In this document: positions 18,360-27,146 of the stretch, one piece after another
Layout of the letters: each line of letters starts with the position of its first letter
Position numbering within the stretch: position 1 is the stretch's first letter
Origin: Synechococcus sp. MU1643
GTDB lineage: Bacteria > Cyanobacteriota > Cyanobacteriia > PCC-6307 > Cyanobiaceae
Direction of reading: 5' to 3'
NCBI RefSeq assembly: GCF_020514095.1
Contig: NZ_VTKY01000002.1
Coordinates: 283,536-347,535, forward strand
DNA: 64,000 bases
Position numbers and translations under genes: made by a program
The notes under the pieces: generated by a model
Databases searched by the model: none
Seen by the model: the letters and a program-made list of their open reading frames with translations, nothing else
What the model was told of the DNA's origin: nothing

Positions 18360-19303
18360 AGCCGGCCGCGCTCAATGATGGCTGGACCTATCGCGACAAG
18401 GTGCCGCGGGCCGATGCCGGCACCTCGGTGAGCGATTGGCTTGCAGACCGCTACCGCCACTCCGATGGGTTGGTGTGGCAGCAGCGAATTGCGGCTGGTG
18501 AGCTGGATTGGAACGGCGCATTGCTCACCGGTGATAGAGCACTGCAGGGGGGGGACACCCTCTGTTGGCGGCGTCCGCCCTGGCTAGAGGAGGCGATCCC
18601 GGATCAATGGGAGATGCTCCACGACGACGGCGACCTGTTGGTGATCAACAAGCCCTCCGGCTTGCCGGTGATGCCTGGTGGTGGCTTCCTGTGCCACACG
18701 CTCACGGCCTTGCTTGAGCCCACCGGTGCCCGGCCGGTGCACCGCCTGGGGCGCTTCACCTCCGGCCTGCAGGTGTGTGCCCGCACGCCGCAAACGCGAG
18801 CCCTCTGGTCCAAGCAATTCCGGCCCGAAGGCGGTTGCCGCAAGGTGTATCAGGCCTGGAGCTATCGGGTGCCAGGGTTGGAGCTGGGCCAGTGCTTGAC
18901 GGTGAGCAGTGATGTGGTGCAACGGCCGCATCCGCTCTTGGGTTGGATCTGGGGGCCGGAACCGCTCGACGATGAGCCGATCCGCAAACGGCTCTCAGCC
19001 CGCTCCGAGCTGGAGCTGTTGGAGCGCACGGCTGAGGGCGATCGCTTGCAAGTGACAATCACCACCGGCCGGCCGCATCAGATCCGGATTCATCTGGCGC
19101 AGCTGGGTAGTCCGCTGCTGGGGGATCCGCTGTATCTCCGCAATCGCGAGATCACAGCAACAGCAACCCCCGGGGATGGCGGCTACCGGCTGCATGCCTG
19201 GCGGCTTTCGGGTCTCCCTCACTTGGGGGAGACAACACTCCAGGTGGATCCCCCAAGTGAGGGAGATCAGGCTTTGCGGAACTCGATCAAGCGCGAGAAG
19301 TAG
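18356..19303 (+). CDS. RluA-family pseudouridine synthase-like protein, catalytic Asp replaced by Gly
   Basis: 315 residues with an S4-like N-terminus and the RluA fold: LLVINKPSGLPVMPGGG, then VHRLGRFTSGLQVCAR, then TITTGRPHQIRIHLAQLGSPLLGDPLY. In active enzymes motif II reads HRLDxxTSG; here the Asp position is G132. Similar HRLGRxTSG proteins occur in cyanobacteria and plant plastids as far as I recall. The start is probably TTG 18356, overlapping the response regulator stop (TTGA). The last 37 bp overlap convergent chlM, and a large perfect hairpin lies in its 3' coding end. Confidence 0.85.
   Translation: MKPAALNDGWTYRDKVPRADAGTSVSDWLADRYRHSDGLVWQQRIAAGELDWNGALLTGDRALQGGDTLCWRRPPWLEEAIPDQWEMLHDDGDLLVINKPSGLPVMPGGGFLCHTLTALLEPTGARPVHRLGRFTSGLQVCARTPQTRALWSKQFRPEGGCRKVYQAWSYRVPGLELGQCLTVSSDVVQRPHPLLGWIWGPEPLDDEPIRKRLSARSELELLERTAEGDRLQVTITTGRPHQIRIHLAQLGSPLLGDPLYLRNREITATATPGDGGYRLHAWRLSGLPHLGETTLQVDPPSEGDQALRNSIKREK
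19213..19266. repeat. Perfect 18-bp inverted repeat with 18-nt loop
   Basis: The arms at 19213-19230 and 19249-19266 are exact reverse complements (TCTCCCTCACTTGGGGGA and its complement). The right arm ends one base before the chlM stop codon (19267-19269), so the structure starts the chlM 3' UTR, while on the plus strand it is within the rluA-like coding sequence. There is no T-tract on either side, so it is not a standard intrinsic terminator. It may be a 3' mRNA stabiliser or transcription barrier for chlM. Confidence 0.8.
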
Positions 19304-19980
19304 AAGGGGGCCTTGTTCAGGCTGCGGCGCACCAGCTTGAAGCCGCAGGCTTCTGCCGCTTTGACGATGCCGTCTTCTTTGAGCGTGTAGGCCCGGGTGG
19401 TTTTGCTCGGGCCGGGGAACAGTTGGCCAATGCCCTTCAGCAGCGCCAGCAGCGGGGTGTAGGGCGCAAAGCTCACAATCAGGCGCTCTTCGGTGAGGCT
19501 GCAGAGGTGTTTCACCATCTCCTCAGCCGGTTGCTGGGGGTAGTGGATGAACACATCCAGGCAGCACACCGTGTGGAAGGAGCCGCTCAGACTTTCCAGG
19601 TCACTGGCGAAGAAGTTCAGCTTGGCCATGTCGAGGCCGGCCTCGCGGGCCCGGCGCTCCGCTTCCCGGGCCATGGCCTCGGAAATGTCACTGGCGTTGA
19701 TGGATCCAGCGCCCATGGCCGCCAGCGGAAGGCTCAGGCTGCCCACACCGCAGCCGGCATCGCAGAAGCTCGCCTGGCTGAGTTCACCGCTTTCCGTAAT
19801 CCAGGCCAGCACCTCATCAACGGTTTTTTGGTGACCGATGCGGATGTTGCGCTGCACCTTGTTCACGTCGTCGCTGTCGCTGTAGATGCGGTTCCAGCGG
19901 TCGAAGCCTGTGGTTTCGAAATAGCCCTTCACCTCCTTCTTCTCGGCCTGTTTCTGCTCCAGCAGCTGATCGGGGGCCAT
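19267..19980 (-). CDS. chlM: Magnesium-protoporphyrin IX methyltransferase
   Basis: Methylates the ring-C propionate of Mg-protoporphyrin IX in chlorophyll synthesis. 237 residues, starting MAPDQLLEQKQAEKKEVKGYFETTGFDRWNRIY, a typical ChlM opening. The SAM motif is CDAGCGVGSLSLPLA; DVFIHYPQ, APYTPLLALLKGIGQLFPGPSKTTRAY and the end FYFSRLIEFRKA are family signatures. Its tail overlaps the rluA-like gene, and a strong hairpin follows the stop. The nagA stop lies 27 bp upstream of its start, on the same strand. Confidence 0.97.
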   Translation of the reverse strand: MAPDQLLEQKQAEKKEVKGYFETTGFDRWNRIYSDSDDVNKVQRNIRIGHQKTVDEVLAWITESGELSQASFCDAGCGVGSLSLPLAAMGAGSINASDISEAMAREAERRAREAGLDMAKLNFFASDLESLSGSFHTVCCLDVFIHYPQQPAEEMVKHLCSLTEERLIVSFAPYTPLLALLKGIGQLFPGPSKTTRAYTLKEDGIVKAAEACGFKLVRRSLNKAPFYFSRLIEFRKA

Positions 19981-20007
19981 GGCGGAAGGGTTTGCGTCGG
20001 CGGGATC

Positions 20008-21156
20008 CTAAGCAGCGCAGGCCCAGTGCAGCTCACCCTCCTGCTGGTGCCAGCGCAGCAGCTGCGTCAGTGGCCTTCCGATCAGGGCGTCCAGGCACCC
20101 CGTTGCATCGCCAATCACCCGCCTCGGTGCCACCGTGGCGCTCCAGATTGCAGCGCTGGGGCTGTTACTCCAGCGGGCCAGCCGCTTCACCCCCTCCAGT
20201 TGCGGCAGGGTGACTCCCGCCAGGGTGCCGTCATCGAGCCGGCAGGTGCCGTTCTTCACCAGCAGCACCCGCTCGTCCCAGCGGTGTTCGCCGTCGGCCA
20301 GGCCGTAGGGGGCCAATGCATCACTCACCAGCACCGTCTGCTTCGGTGCCAGCCGTTGCAACAGCACCGCCATCGTGGGGTGGACGTGCACGCCATCGGC
20401 GATCAGCCCCAGGGCAATCCCCCCGCGCCTGCAGGCTTCCCCCAGTGGTCCCGGTGCCCGGTGGTGCAAGCCCGGCATGGCATTGAAGGCGTGGGTGAGC
20501 ATGGCCACCCCCTGATCGAAACCGGTGCTGGCCTGTTCGGCAGTGGCGGCGCTGTGCCCCAGGGCCACGTTGATGCCCAGCTCCCGCAGCCGCCCGATCA
20601 CCGCAGCGGCCCCCTCCAGTTCGGGGGCCAGGGTGACCAGGGCAATCTCTTCTTCGAACCCGCCGATTCGTTCCTCGAGAGCCTCCAGGCTGGGGCTGGT
20701 CAGGTGTTCACGGGGATGGGCACCGCGGCGGGCCTCCGCCAGGAAAGGACCCTCCAGATGGGCACCCAGCAGCCGGCAACGGCCTGGCCGGTGTTGCTGC
20801 CGCGTCTGCCGCAGCATGGCCAGGGCTTGGCGCAGCGGTGCGATGCCGCAGGTAACCAGGGTTGGTGCGATCGCTTCGACCCCATCGCGCCACAACAGCT
20901 CGAGCAGTTCCTCAAGCCGGGGCAGATCCGCCGCACTCAGTTCCGGGAAGGCCAGCCCCAGTCCGCCATTGATCTGCAGGTCAACACCCCGGGGGCTGAG
21001 CCAGTCGCCGTTCCAGTCTTCATCAGTCTGTTGAGCCTCTGCGCCCATCGCGTCGATGCGGCAGATCAGCCCCTGGTCGTCGAGGTCGATGCCGTAGCGC
21101 TGGTCTCCGTCCCCAGGCAGGGGAACCGGCAAACGAACGTTGGATATCCGGTGCAT
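20008..21156 (-). CDS. nagA: N-acetylglucosamine-6-phosphate deacetylase
   Basis: Amidohydrolase that deacetylates GlcNAc-6-P in amino-sugar recycling; about 382 residues. Metal and active-site motifs are visible in order: [42 protein letters not shown] and SDALAPYG. I prefer ATG 21156 ([10 protein letters not shown]); an ATG at 21183 adds nine residues and would leave only 11 bp to the divergent purE. No nagB is in the window. Confidence 0.93.
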   Translation of the reverse strand: MHRISNVRLPVPLPGDGDQRYGIDLDDQGLICRIDAMGAEAQQTDEDWNGDWLSPRGVDLQINGGLGLAFPELSAADLPRLEELLELLWRDGVEAIAPTLVTCGIAPLRQALAMLRQTRQQHRPGRCRLLGAHLEGPFLAEARRGAHPREHLTSPSLEALEERIGGFEEEIALVTLAPELEGAAAVIGRLRELGINVALGHSAATAEQASTGFDQGVAMLTHAFNAMPGLHHRAPGPLGEACRRGGIALGLIADGVHVHPTMAVLLQRLAPKQTVLVSDALAPYGLADGEHRWDERVLLVKNGTCRLDDGTLAGVTLPQLEGVKRLARWSNSPSAAIWSATVAPRRVIGDATGCLDALIGRPLTQLLRWHQQEGELHWACAA

Positions 21157-21194
21157 CAACGCAACACTGGCCGGGGCAGCCATGGGGGGACACG

Positions 21195-21749
21195 ATGGCA
21201 GTCTTGCCCCTCTGCGTTGTGCCGCCAGTGCTCCCCCGAGTTGCCGTTGTGATGGGAAGTGACTCTGACTTGCCCACCATGGAACCCGCTGCCGCCATCC
21301 TGCGCGAGCTGGGAGTGGAGGTGGAGGTTCGGGTGCTCTCGGCCCACCGCACCCCTTTGGAGATGGTGAACTTCGCTCAAGCAGCCCGGGACCAGGGATT
21401 TGGGGTGATCGTCGCCGGTGCCGGTGGGGCGGCCCATCTCCCCGGCATGGTGGCCGCCCTCACCACACTGCCCGTGATCGGCGTGCCGGTGAAAAGTCGG
21501 GCGCTGTCCGGCGTCGATTCCCTTCACTCGATCGTGCAGATGCCGGGGGGGATTCCCGTGGCCACCGTCGCCATCGGTGGGGGCCTCAACGCTGGCTTGC
21601 TGGCGGCCCAGATCCTTTCGGTGGCCGATGCTGGCTTGGCCCAGAAACTTGAGGCCTACCGCAGCAGCCTCCACGATGCTGTGGTGGCCAAGGATGCGCG
21701 CTTGGTTGTTCTCGGCAGCACGGATTACCTCTCCCAGATGGATTCATGA
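21195..21749 (+). CDS. purE: 5-(carboxyamino)imidazole ribonucleotide mutase
   Basis: Catalyses the N5-CAIR to CAIR step of purine synthesis. Class I PurE motifs are clear: [55 protein letters not shown] and [14 protein letters not shown]. 184 residues from ATG 21195; a GTG at 21219 just before [13 protein letters not shown] is an alternative start closer to the usual length. The stop overlaps the ATG of the next (broken) gene. Confidence 0.96.
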   Translation: MAVLPLCVVPPVLPRVAVVMGSDSDLPTMEPAAAILRELGVEVEVRVLSAHRTPLEMVNFAQAARDQGFGVIVAGAGGAAHLPGMVAALTTLPVIGVPVKSRALSGVDSLHSIVQMPGGIPVATVAIGGGLNAGLLAAQILSVADAGLAQKLEAYRSSLHDAVVAKDARLVVLGSTDYLSQMDS

Positions 21750-22363
21750 ATGTTCCTGTTCGTTCCACGCTGCTTGGGGCGGTGGTGCCTGCGGCGATCG
21801 TCTATGCGGTCGCCCTGGTCTGGAGCGCCTCAGAGGGCATCAGCGCCAAGATGGTGTTGAGGGATTTGGCCCAGTCCTGCAAGGCCCCTCTCGGAGAAGG
21901 TTTCCTCTCCAGCGTGGGCTATCTGCTTTGGATGGCGGCGGCTGCCATTGCCTTATTTGCAGCGTCCACCCGGCAGATCCAAGGCTCCGTTCTGAACCGC
22001 CAATTCGCCTTCTGTGGTGGCGGCTTCTCGCTTTGGCTGTGCCTCGACGACATGTTTTTGGTGCATGACCGCTAACTCGGCGAGGCCTTCCTCTACATCA
22101 CCTACGCCTTTTTCACCGGGCTGTTGTTGTTTCGGTTCTGTGGGCCACTGCGGCGCTTCGGTGGTGACACCTTTTTGGTTTCCGTTGTGTTGTTGGGTCT
22201 GTCGGTTCTGACCGATGCCCTCCAGTGGCTGTGGCCGAATTCCTACGAGACGGTGCAGATCTTTGAGGAGGGTTTCAAATTCCTCGGGATTGCCGTATGG
22301 CTCAGTTTTTGGTGCCATTACGTCAGTTCCGCTTCCAAGCCGGCCTCCCTTGAGCAGCACTGA
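21746..22363 (+). pseudogene. Multi-pass membrane protein gene broken by one in-frame TAA
   Basis: From ATG 21746 the frame is open to a TAA at 22073-22075 (codon 110), then continues without any other stop or frameshift to 22363. Together the halves give about 205 residues with six hydrophobic segments: AIVYAVALVW, GYLLWMAAAAIALF, CGGGFSLWLCLDD, YITYAFFTGLLLF, LVSVVLLGLSVL and FLGIAVWLSFW. Around the stop the peptide is MFLVHDR-stop-LGEAFLYIT. TAC or TTA to TAA would restore the frame. I do not recognise the family. It overlaps the purE stop. Confidence 0.7.
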
Positions 22364-22384
22364 TCGATTCGCGTCATCGTTTCG

Positions 22385-23470
22385 ATGACGCCCTGGCCGG
22401 CCTGGTTGCGACTTGGTCTTCTGTTACCGCTGCTGGGCTTGAACGCCTTTGTGTTGAAGCGCTTGCTGGTGCAGTTCGCCCCATTCCCCGGGCTGTTCCT
22501 CACCGCGGCTTTGATCGCCTTTTTGTTGGACTTGCCCTGCCGCTGGCTCGCGCAACGGGGCCTTCCGCGCGCCTGGGCCATCGTCAGTGTCGTCCTGATG
22601 ACCCTGGGGCTCCTGGTCTGGGCGGCTGTGGCCTTAGTGCCTCTACTGATTGAACAGCTGAGCCAATTGATCAGTGCCTCGCCATCTCTGCTCACGGCGG
22701 CAGAGCAGTGGATCGATCGAGGTCAGCTCTGGGTGCTCGACCATGGCCTGCCTGCAGATTTCGCTGATCTCAGTAGTGATCTGGTGGCCCAGTTCAGTCG
22801 GCTGGCCACGCAACTGAGCCAGCGCCTATTGGGCCTGTTAGGGGCAACGGTGGGCACCACGATCAATGTGGTGATCGTGCTGGTGCTGGCGGTTTTTCTG
22901 CTGTTGGGGGCGGATCCGATCGTCGATGGCCTGGCCCGTTGGCTGCCTGATCGTTGGCGAGATCTGGTGCAGACGACCCTCGAGCGCACCTTTCGCGGCT
23001 ATTTCGCCGGCCAGGTGGTGTTGGCACTGATTCTCAGTGGTGGTCAGCTTCTGGTCTTCACCGCCCTCAAAATTCCCTACGGCGTCTTGTTCGCCGTGCT
23101 GATCGGCTTCACCACATTGGTGCCCTATGCCAGTGCCGTGTCGATCGTTTCGGTGAGTGCGGTGCTGGCGGTTCAAGACCCCCGCACAGGCCTTGAGCTG
23201 CTCGCCGCGGCGATCGTGGTGGGTCAGATCGTGGATCAGGTGATCCAACCGCGGCTGATGGGCAGCATCGTGGGTTTGCAACCGGCCTGGTTGCTGATCT
23301 CTCTGCCGATCGGTGCTCGGGTGGGCGCCATCTTCGGCTTCGGTGAGTTGCTGGGACTGCTGTTGGCAGTGCCTATGGCCAGTTGCATCAAGACCCTGGC
23401 GGATGCCGCCCGGGCCGGCGACGGCGAACTCAGGCCGCCGGAATCACCCCACGCTCCTGGAGCGCTTTGA
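22385..23470 (+). CDS. AI-2E/PerM family membrane permease
   Basis: 361 residues with about eight transmembrane helices. Family features: the long central loop (residues about 90-150, amphipathic with QLSQLISASPS), then FRGYFAGQVVLALILSGGQLLVF, GIPYG-like KIPYGVLFAVLIGFTTLVPYASA and QVIDQVIQPRLMGSIVGLQPAWLL-like near the end. Substrate unknown; some relatives export AI-2 or act as ion antiporters. Its 3' end overlaps the convergent cysC by 41 bp. Confidence 0.9.
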   Translation: MTPWPAWLRLGLLLPLLGLNAFVLKRLLVQFAPFPGLFLTAALIAFLLDLPCRWLAQRGLPRAWAIVSVVLMTLGLLVWAAVALVPLLIEQLSQLISASPSLLTAAEQWIDRGQLWVLDHGLPADFADLSSDLVAQFSRLATQLSQRLLGLLGATVGTTINVVIVLVLAVFLLLGADPIVDGLARWLPDRWRDLVQTTLERTFRGYFAGQVVLALILSGGQLLVFTALKIPYGVLFAVLIGFTTLVPYASAVSIVSVSAVLAVQDPRTGLELLAAAIVVGQIVDQVIQPRLMGSIVGLQPAWLLISLPIGARVGAIFGFGELLGLLLAVPMASCIKTLADAARAGDGELRPPESPHAPGAL

Positions 23471-24074
23471 TCACCAGCTCCACGGAGTCGGCCAGATCCT
23501 GCTTGCCGGTGTCGATCTTGAGCTCGGGCGTCTCCGGTGCTTCGTAGGGGCTCGAGATGCCGGTGAATTCCTTGATCTGCCCCGCCCGTGCCTTGGCGTA
23601 CAGACCTTTGGGATCGCGGGATTCGCAGACCTCGAGATCAGCTGCGCAGAACACCTCGAGGAAGTCACCGTCCTTCACCAGGCCCCGGGCCTTGTCCCGG
23701 TCAGCACGGAAGGGAGAAACAAAGGCGGTCAGCACGATCACGCCCGCATCCAGGAACAGCTTGGCCACTTCACCGATGCGGCGGATGTTCTCCTCACGGT
23801 CGGCATCGGAAAAGCCCAGGTCTTTGCAGAGGCCGTGGCGAATGTTGTCCCCATCCAGCACGTAGGTGGCGAGTCCCCTCTCAAACAGAGCCGCGTTAAC
23901 GGCATTGGCCAGGGTGCTCTTGCCGGAGCCGGACAGTCCGGTGAACCAAAGAATGGTGCTGCGGTGACCGCGCTGCTTCGAGCGCTCGTCGCGGCCCACC
24001 GAGGCCTCATGCCAGGCGATGTTGGTGGATGCACCCTTGTTGGTGAGTTCTCCGTAGGTAGGGCTGGCAGTCAT
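23430..24074 (-). CDS. cysC: Adenylylsulfate (APS) kinase
   Basis: Phosphorylates APS to PAPS in sulfate assimilation and for sulfotransferases. 214 residues from ATG 24074. The P-loop is FTGLSGSGKSTLANAVN; DGDNIRHGLCKDLGFSDADREENIRRIGEVA and FVSPFRADRDKAR are diagnostic, and SPYEAPETPELKIDT closes the domain. It is stand-alone, not fused to ATP sulfurylase. A longer upstream frame runs into the SUI1 gene region and has no conserved content. Confidence 0.97.
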   Translation of the reverse strand: MTASPTYGELTNKGASTNIAWHEASVGRDERSKQRGHRSTILWFTGLSGSGKSTLANAVNAALFERGLATYVLDGDNIRHGLCKDLGFSDADREENIRRIGEVAKLFLDAGVIVLTAFVSPFRADRDKARGLVKDGDFLEVFCAADLEVCESRDPKGLYAKARAGQIKEFTGISSPYEAPETPELKIDTGKQDLADSVELVIKALQERGVIPAA

Positions 24075-24105
24075 GGCCACGGCATGAAGTGGCGGCCATT
24101 CTCCC

Positions 24106-24432
24106 TTAACCCCCAGCCCGTTTCGGCCGGTATCCCTCCTTGCTGAGTAGCTCGAGCGCCAGATCAACCTGATCTCCTTGCAGTTCGATCACGCCGTCCC
24201 TGGTGGTACCGCCACTGCCGATGCGTGATTTGAGCTTCTTAAGCAGCGCTTTGAAGCCCGCTGCATCCAGCTCCAGCCCTCGAATCACCGTCACGGTTTT
24301 GCCCCCTTTGCCCCCGCGGGTGGGCTGCACCCGCACCATTTGTTGCGCCTTCGCCGTGGGATCCGCCGCAGGTCCGCTCGGTCGTTGCAGGCTCTCGGCA
24401 CTGCTGAATTCCTGCCAGCCTCCCTTCGGCAT
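24106..24432 (-). CDS. SUI1/YciH family translation factor
   Basis: About 108 residues. The C-terminal part has the SUI1 fold with QPTRGGKGGKTVTVIRGLEL, LKKLKSRIGSGGTTRDG and IELQGDQVDLALELLSKEGY. Bacterial members resemble eIF1, and their role in initiation fidelity is not well defined. I chose ATG 24432 (MPKGGWQEFSS); an ATG at 24456 adds eight residues (MQPGCDGW). It is divergent from trpB, with about 100 bp between starts. Confidence 0.87.
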   Translation of the reverse strand: MPKGGWQEFSSAESLQRPSGPAADPTAKAQQMVRVQPTRGGKGGKTVTVIRGLELDAAGFKALLKKLKSRIGSGGTTRDGVIELQGDQVDLALELLSKEGYRPKRAGG

Positions 24433-24531
24433 CCACCCATCGCAACCGGGTTGCATTGTCGATGACTGCCCATGCGGCGCCCCATGGCGTGACCGCCTGC
24501 TTACGCTGACCCGACGCTCCGCCGTGGATCC

Positions 24532-25788
24532 GTGACCAGCACCCTGCCCAACACCAGCACTCCGGATCCCTCCAGCCTGCAGCCAGCGGTGCGCCCCGGA
24601 GCCCACGGTCGCTTTGGACGATTCGGCGGCCAGTACGTGCCCGAGACCCTGATGCCGGCGTTGGCAGAACTAGAGCAAGCGGCGGTCCATGCTTGGAATG
24701 ACCCAGCTTTCACCGCTGAGCTCAATCACCTGCTCAAGAACTACGTCGGCCGGGCGACACCGTTGTACGAGGCCGAGCGTCTCACCGCTCATTACCGCCG
24801 CCTCGATGGTGGCCCCCGCATCTGGCTGAAGCGAGAAGACCTCAACCACACCGGTGCCCACAAGATCAACAACGCCCTTGGGCAGGCCCTGCTGGCGCTA
24901 CGCATGGGCAAGAAGCGGATCATTGCCGAGACCGGTGCGGGTCAGCATGGCGTCGCCACGGCCACGGTCTGTGCCCGCTTCGGTCTGGAGTGTGTGATCT
25001 ACATGGGGGCGGAAGACATGCGCCGTCAAGCCCTCAACGTGTTCCGCATGCGCCTTCTGGGCGCCACGGTGCAACCGGTGACGGCCGGCACCGCCACCCT
25101 CAAGGACGCCACCAGTGAAGCCATCCGCGACTGGGTGACCAATGTTGAGTCCACCCACTACATCCTGGGATCCGTTGCTGGTCCGCACCCCTACCCGATG
25201 TTGGTGCGGGATTTCCATGCCGTGATCGGCGAAGAGTCCAAGCAGCAGTGCCATGAGGCCTTCGGTCGGCTGCCCGATGTGCTGATGGCCTGCGTTGGCG
25301 GTGGCTCCAATGCCATGGGCCTTTTCCATCCTTTTGTTCAGGACACGTCTGTGCGTCTGATCGGTGTCGAGGCCGCTGGTGATGGCGTGGCCACCGGTCG
25401 CCATGCCGCGACGATCACCGAGGGCCGTGCCGGCGTGCTGCATGGCGCCATGAGCCTGCTGCTGCAGGACGGCGACGGCCAGGTGATGGAGGCCCACTCC
25501 ATCAGTGCCGGTCTTGATTACCCCGGGGTTGGTCCGGAGCACAGCTACCTGCGTGAGATCGGGCGTGCTGAGTACGCCGCTGTCACCGATCAACAGGCCC
25601 TCGATGCCCTGCGCCTGGTGAGTGAGCTTGAGGGCATCATTCCCGCCCTGGAAACCGCCCACGCTTTCGCCTGGCTTGAGCAGCTTTGCCCCACCTTGGC
25701 TGATGGCACGGAAGTGGTGATCAACTGCTCCGGTCGCGGCGATAAGGACGTCAACACCGTGGCGGAGAAGCTGGGGGCTCAGCTCTGA
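24532..25788 (+). CDS. trpB: Tryptophan synthase beta chain
   Basis: PLP enzyme joining indole and serine; 418 residues from a GTG start. It shows [19 protein letters not shown], the PLP lysine K111 in [35 protein letters not shown] and the C-terminal NCSGRGDKD. The N-terminus has about 25 extra residues before the conserved core, common in marine strains. trpA is not adjacent. It converges on hrcA with a 10-bp gap. Confidence 0.98.
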   Translation: MTSTLPNTSTPDPSSLQPAVRPGAHGRFGRFGGQYVPETLMPALAELEQAAVHAWNDPAFTAELNHLLKNYVGRATPLYEAERLTAHYRRLDGGPRIWLKREDLNHTGAHKINNALGQALLALRMGKKRIIAETGAGQHGVATATVCARFGLECVIYMGAEDMRRQALNVFRMRLLGATVQPVTAGTATLKDATSEAIRDWVTNVESTHYILGSVAGPHPYPMLVRDFHAVIGEESKQQCHEAFGRLPDVLMACVGGGSNAMGLFHPFVQDTSVRLIGVEAAGDGVATGRHAATITEGRAGVLHGAMSLLLQDGDGQVMEAHSISAGLDYPGVGPEHSYLREIGRAEYAAVTDQQALDALRLVSELEGIIPALETAHAFAWLEQLCPTLADGTEVVINCSGRGDKDVNTVAEKLGAQL

Positions 25789-25798
25789 CGGTCTGGCT

Positions 25799-26773
25799 TC
25801 AGGCCAGCAGCAATTCCAGGTGCCGGGCCACCCGCTTCACCGCCGCCCGTGCCGTGGCATACGCCATGCGCATCGGGCCCACCAGGGCCACATGGCCCAG
25901 CCCCTCGTTGCAGTGGTAGGGGGCCTGAACTACGGCACAGGCCTCCAGCGCTGGCTGCGGATGTTCGTCCCCGATCCACACCCGTGCGGATTCACCGCGG
26001 CTGATCAAGGTCCCAGGTTGCTCGTCGATCAGTTCAAGTAGCGGTCGAAGGCTGGACGTGCTTTCAAATTCCGGTTCGCTCACCAGCCTGGAGAGGCCAT
26101 GCACCACCACTTGCGTGGAGTTGGTGGGTGTCGGCTGTTCAAGGGCGTTGCGCAGCACAGCGCCGCTGCTTAGCAGCTGCCTGGGCAGAGCCTCCCAGTT
26201 CAGGTCTCCCTGCTCGAGCTGTGCCGACGCCCAACGTTCCATCGCGGTGAGTTCGGTTTCAGCCCCGTGGGGAAGGCGCAGGTTGAGGTGGCTGGCCCGG
26301 CCACTGGCTTCCACCAGCATCACCAGCAGTCGATCACCGCTGGGCACCAGACGGATCGTCTCCAATTGGCGGTTCTCCTGCTGCGGTTGGGTGATCAGGC
26401 TCATCAGGCCGGTGAAATCCGTCAGCCGCCGTGCCACATGCATCAGCAGGTCGTCCAAACCGGCCCAACGAAGACTGAGTCCGGTGAGCTCCCGTTCCAG
26501 GTGTTGAACGGCGATGCCGGGTTCTGGTAGCAGCGCATCCACGTAGTGCCGGTATCCCATCGGACTGGGAACGCGTCCTGCGGACGTGTGCGGTTGCTGC
26601 AGCAGTCCGCGGCGCTCAAGTGCCCCCATGGCGGAGCGAATGGTGGCGGAGCTGGCAGGGATGCCGAAGCGTTGCACCAGGGTGCGGCTGCCCACCGGCT
26701 CCATCGTGTCGACGTAGTGGTGCACCGTCGCCTGAAGCACCTGTTCTTGCCGAAGGGACAGGGGCTTGCTCAT
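25799..26773 (-). CDS. hrcA: Heat-inducible transcription repressor HrcA
   Basis: Repressor that binds CIRCE elements of groESL/dnaK-type operons. 324 residues. The N-terminal winged helix is LRQEQVLQATVHHYVDTMEPVGSRTLVQRFGIPASSATIRSAMGALE, followed by PHTSAGRVPSPMGYRHYVD. The C-terminal GAF-like region ends in GPMRMAYATARAAVKRVARHL. No CIRCE element or chaperone gene is visible here. The start overlaps the rhodanese stop (TGATG-type), so the two are probably cotranscribed. Confidence 0.96.
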   Translation of the reverse strand: MSKPLSLRQEQVLQATVHHYVDTMEPVGSRTLVQRFGIPASSATIRSAMGALERRGLLQQPHTSAGRVPSPMGYRHYVDALLPEPGIAVQHLERELTGLSLRWAGLDDLLMHVARRLTDFTGLMSLITQPQQENRQLETIRLVPSGDRLLVMLVEASGRASHLNLRLPHGAETELTAMERWASAQLEQGDLNWEALPRQLLSSGAVLRNALEQPTPTNSTQVVVHGLSRLVSEPEFESTSSLRPLLELIDEQPGTLISRGESARVWIGDEHPQPALEACAVVQAPYHCNEGLGHVALVGPMRMAYATARAAVKRVARHLELLLA

Positions 26774-27129
26774 CAGTAGCGGGGAACGCTGGGATCAACC
26801 TGAAGGCTCCAGGCATCAATGCCTCCCTCAAGGTTCCACACCTCAAGGCCCCAAGGTTGGTCCAGCAGCCACAGGCCGAAGTGGTAGCTGCGCATGCCGG
26901 CATGGCAGACCACCACGACGGGTTGATCGGGTTTGAGGTCGGCCTGCAGTGTTCCAAGCCATGCATTGGATTGGCTCAGGGGGCGGTGCAGCACCGCACC
27001 TGGGAAGGCAGCGATCGCGAGCTCAGCCTCCTCGCGCACATCCACCAATTGCGGGGAAGGTCGCTCGCTTTGCAGCCATTGCTGCAGTTCAGAGGCTTGG
27101 ATTGGTTGTGGTTGTTGGGATTGGCCCAT
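26773..27129 (-). CDS. Single-domain rhodanese-like protein
   Basis: 118 residues with one rhodanese domain. LVDVREEAELAIAAFPGAVLHRPL is the typical first half; the active-site loop is VVVVCHAGMRS with catalytic C75. The substrate may be thiosulfate or a protein persulfide. It is directly upstream of hrcA on the same strand with a one-base overlap. It may be cytoplasmic, as no signal peptide is seen. Confidence 0.9.
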   Translation of the reverse strand: MGQSQQPQPIQASELQQWLQSERPSPQLVDVREEAELAIAAFPGAVLHRPLSQSNAWLGTLQADLKPDQPVVVVCHAGMRSYHFGLWLLDQPWGLEVWNLEGGIDAWSLQVDPSVPRY

Positions 27130-27146
27130 GGCGCCATTCTGCGGTG

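Noticed and set aside
19423..21252. 609-codon open frame on the plus strand across chlM and nagA
   Set aside because: It is antisense to two well-identified enzymes and its translation has no recognisable domain.
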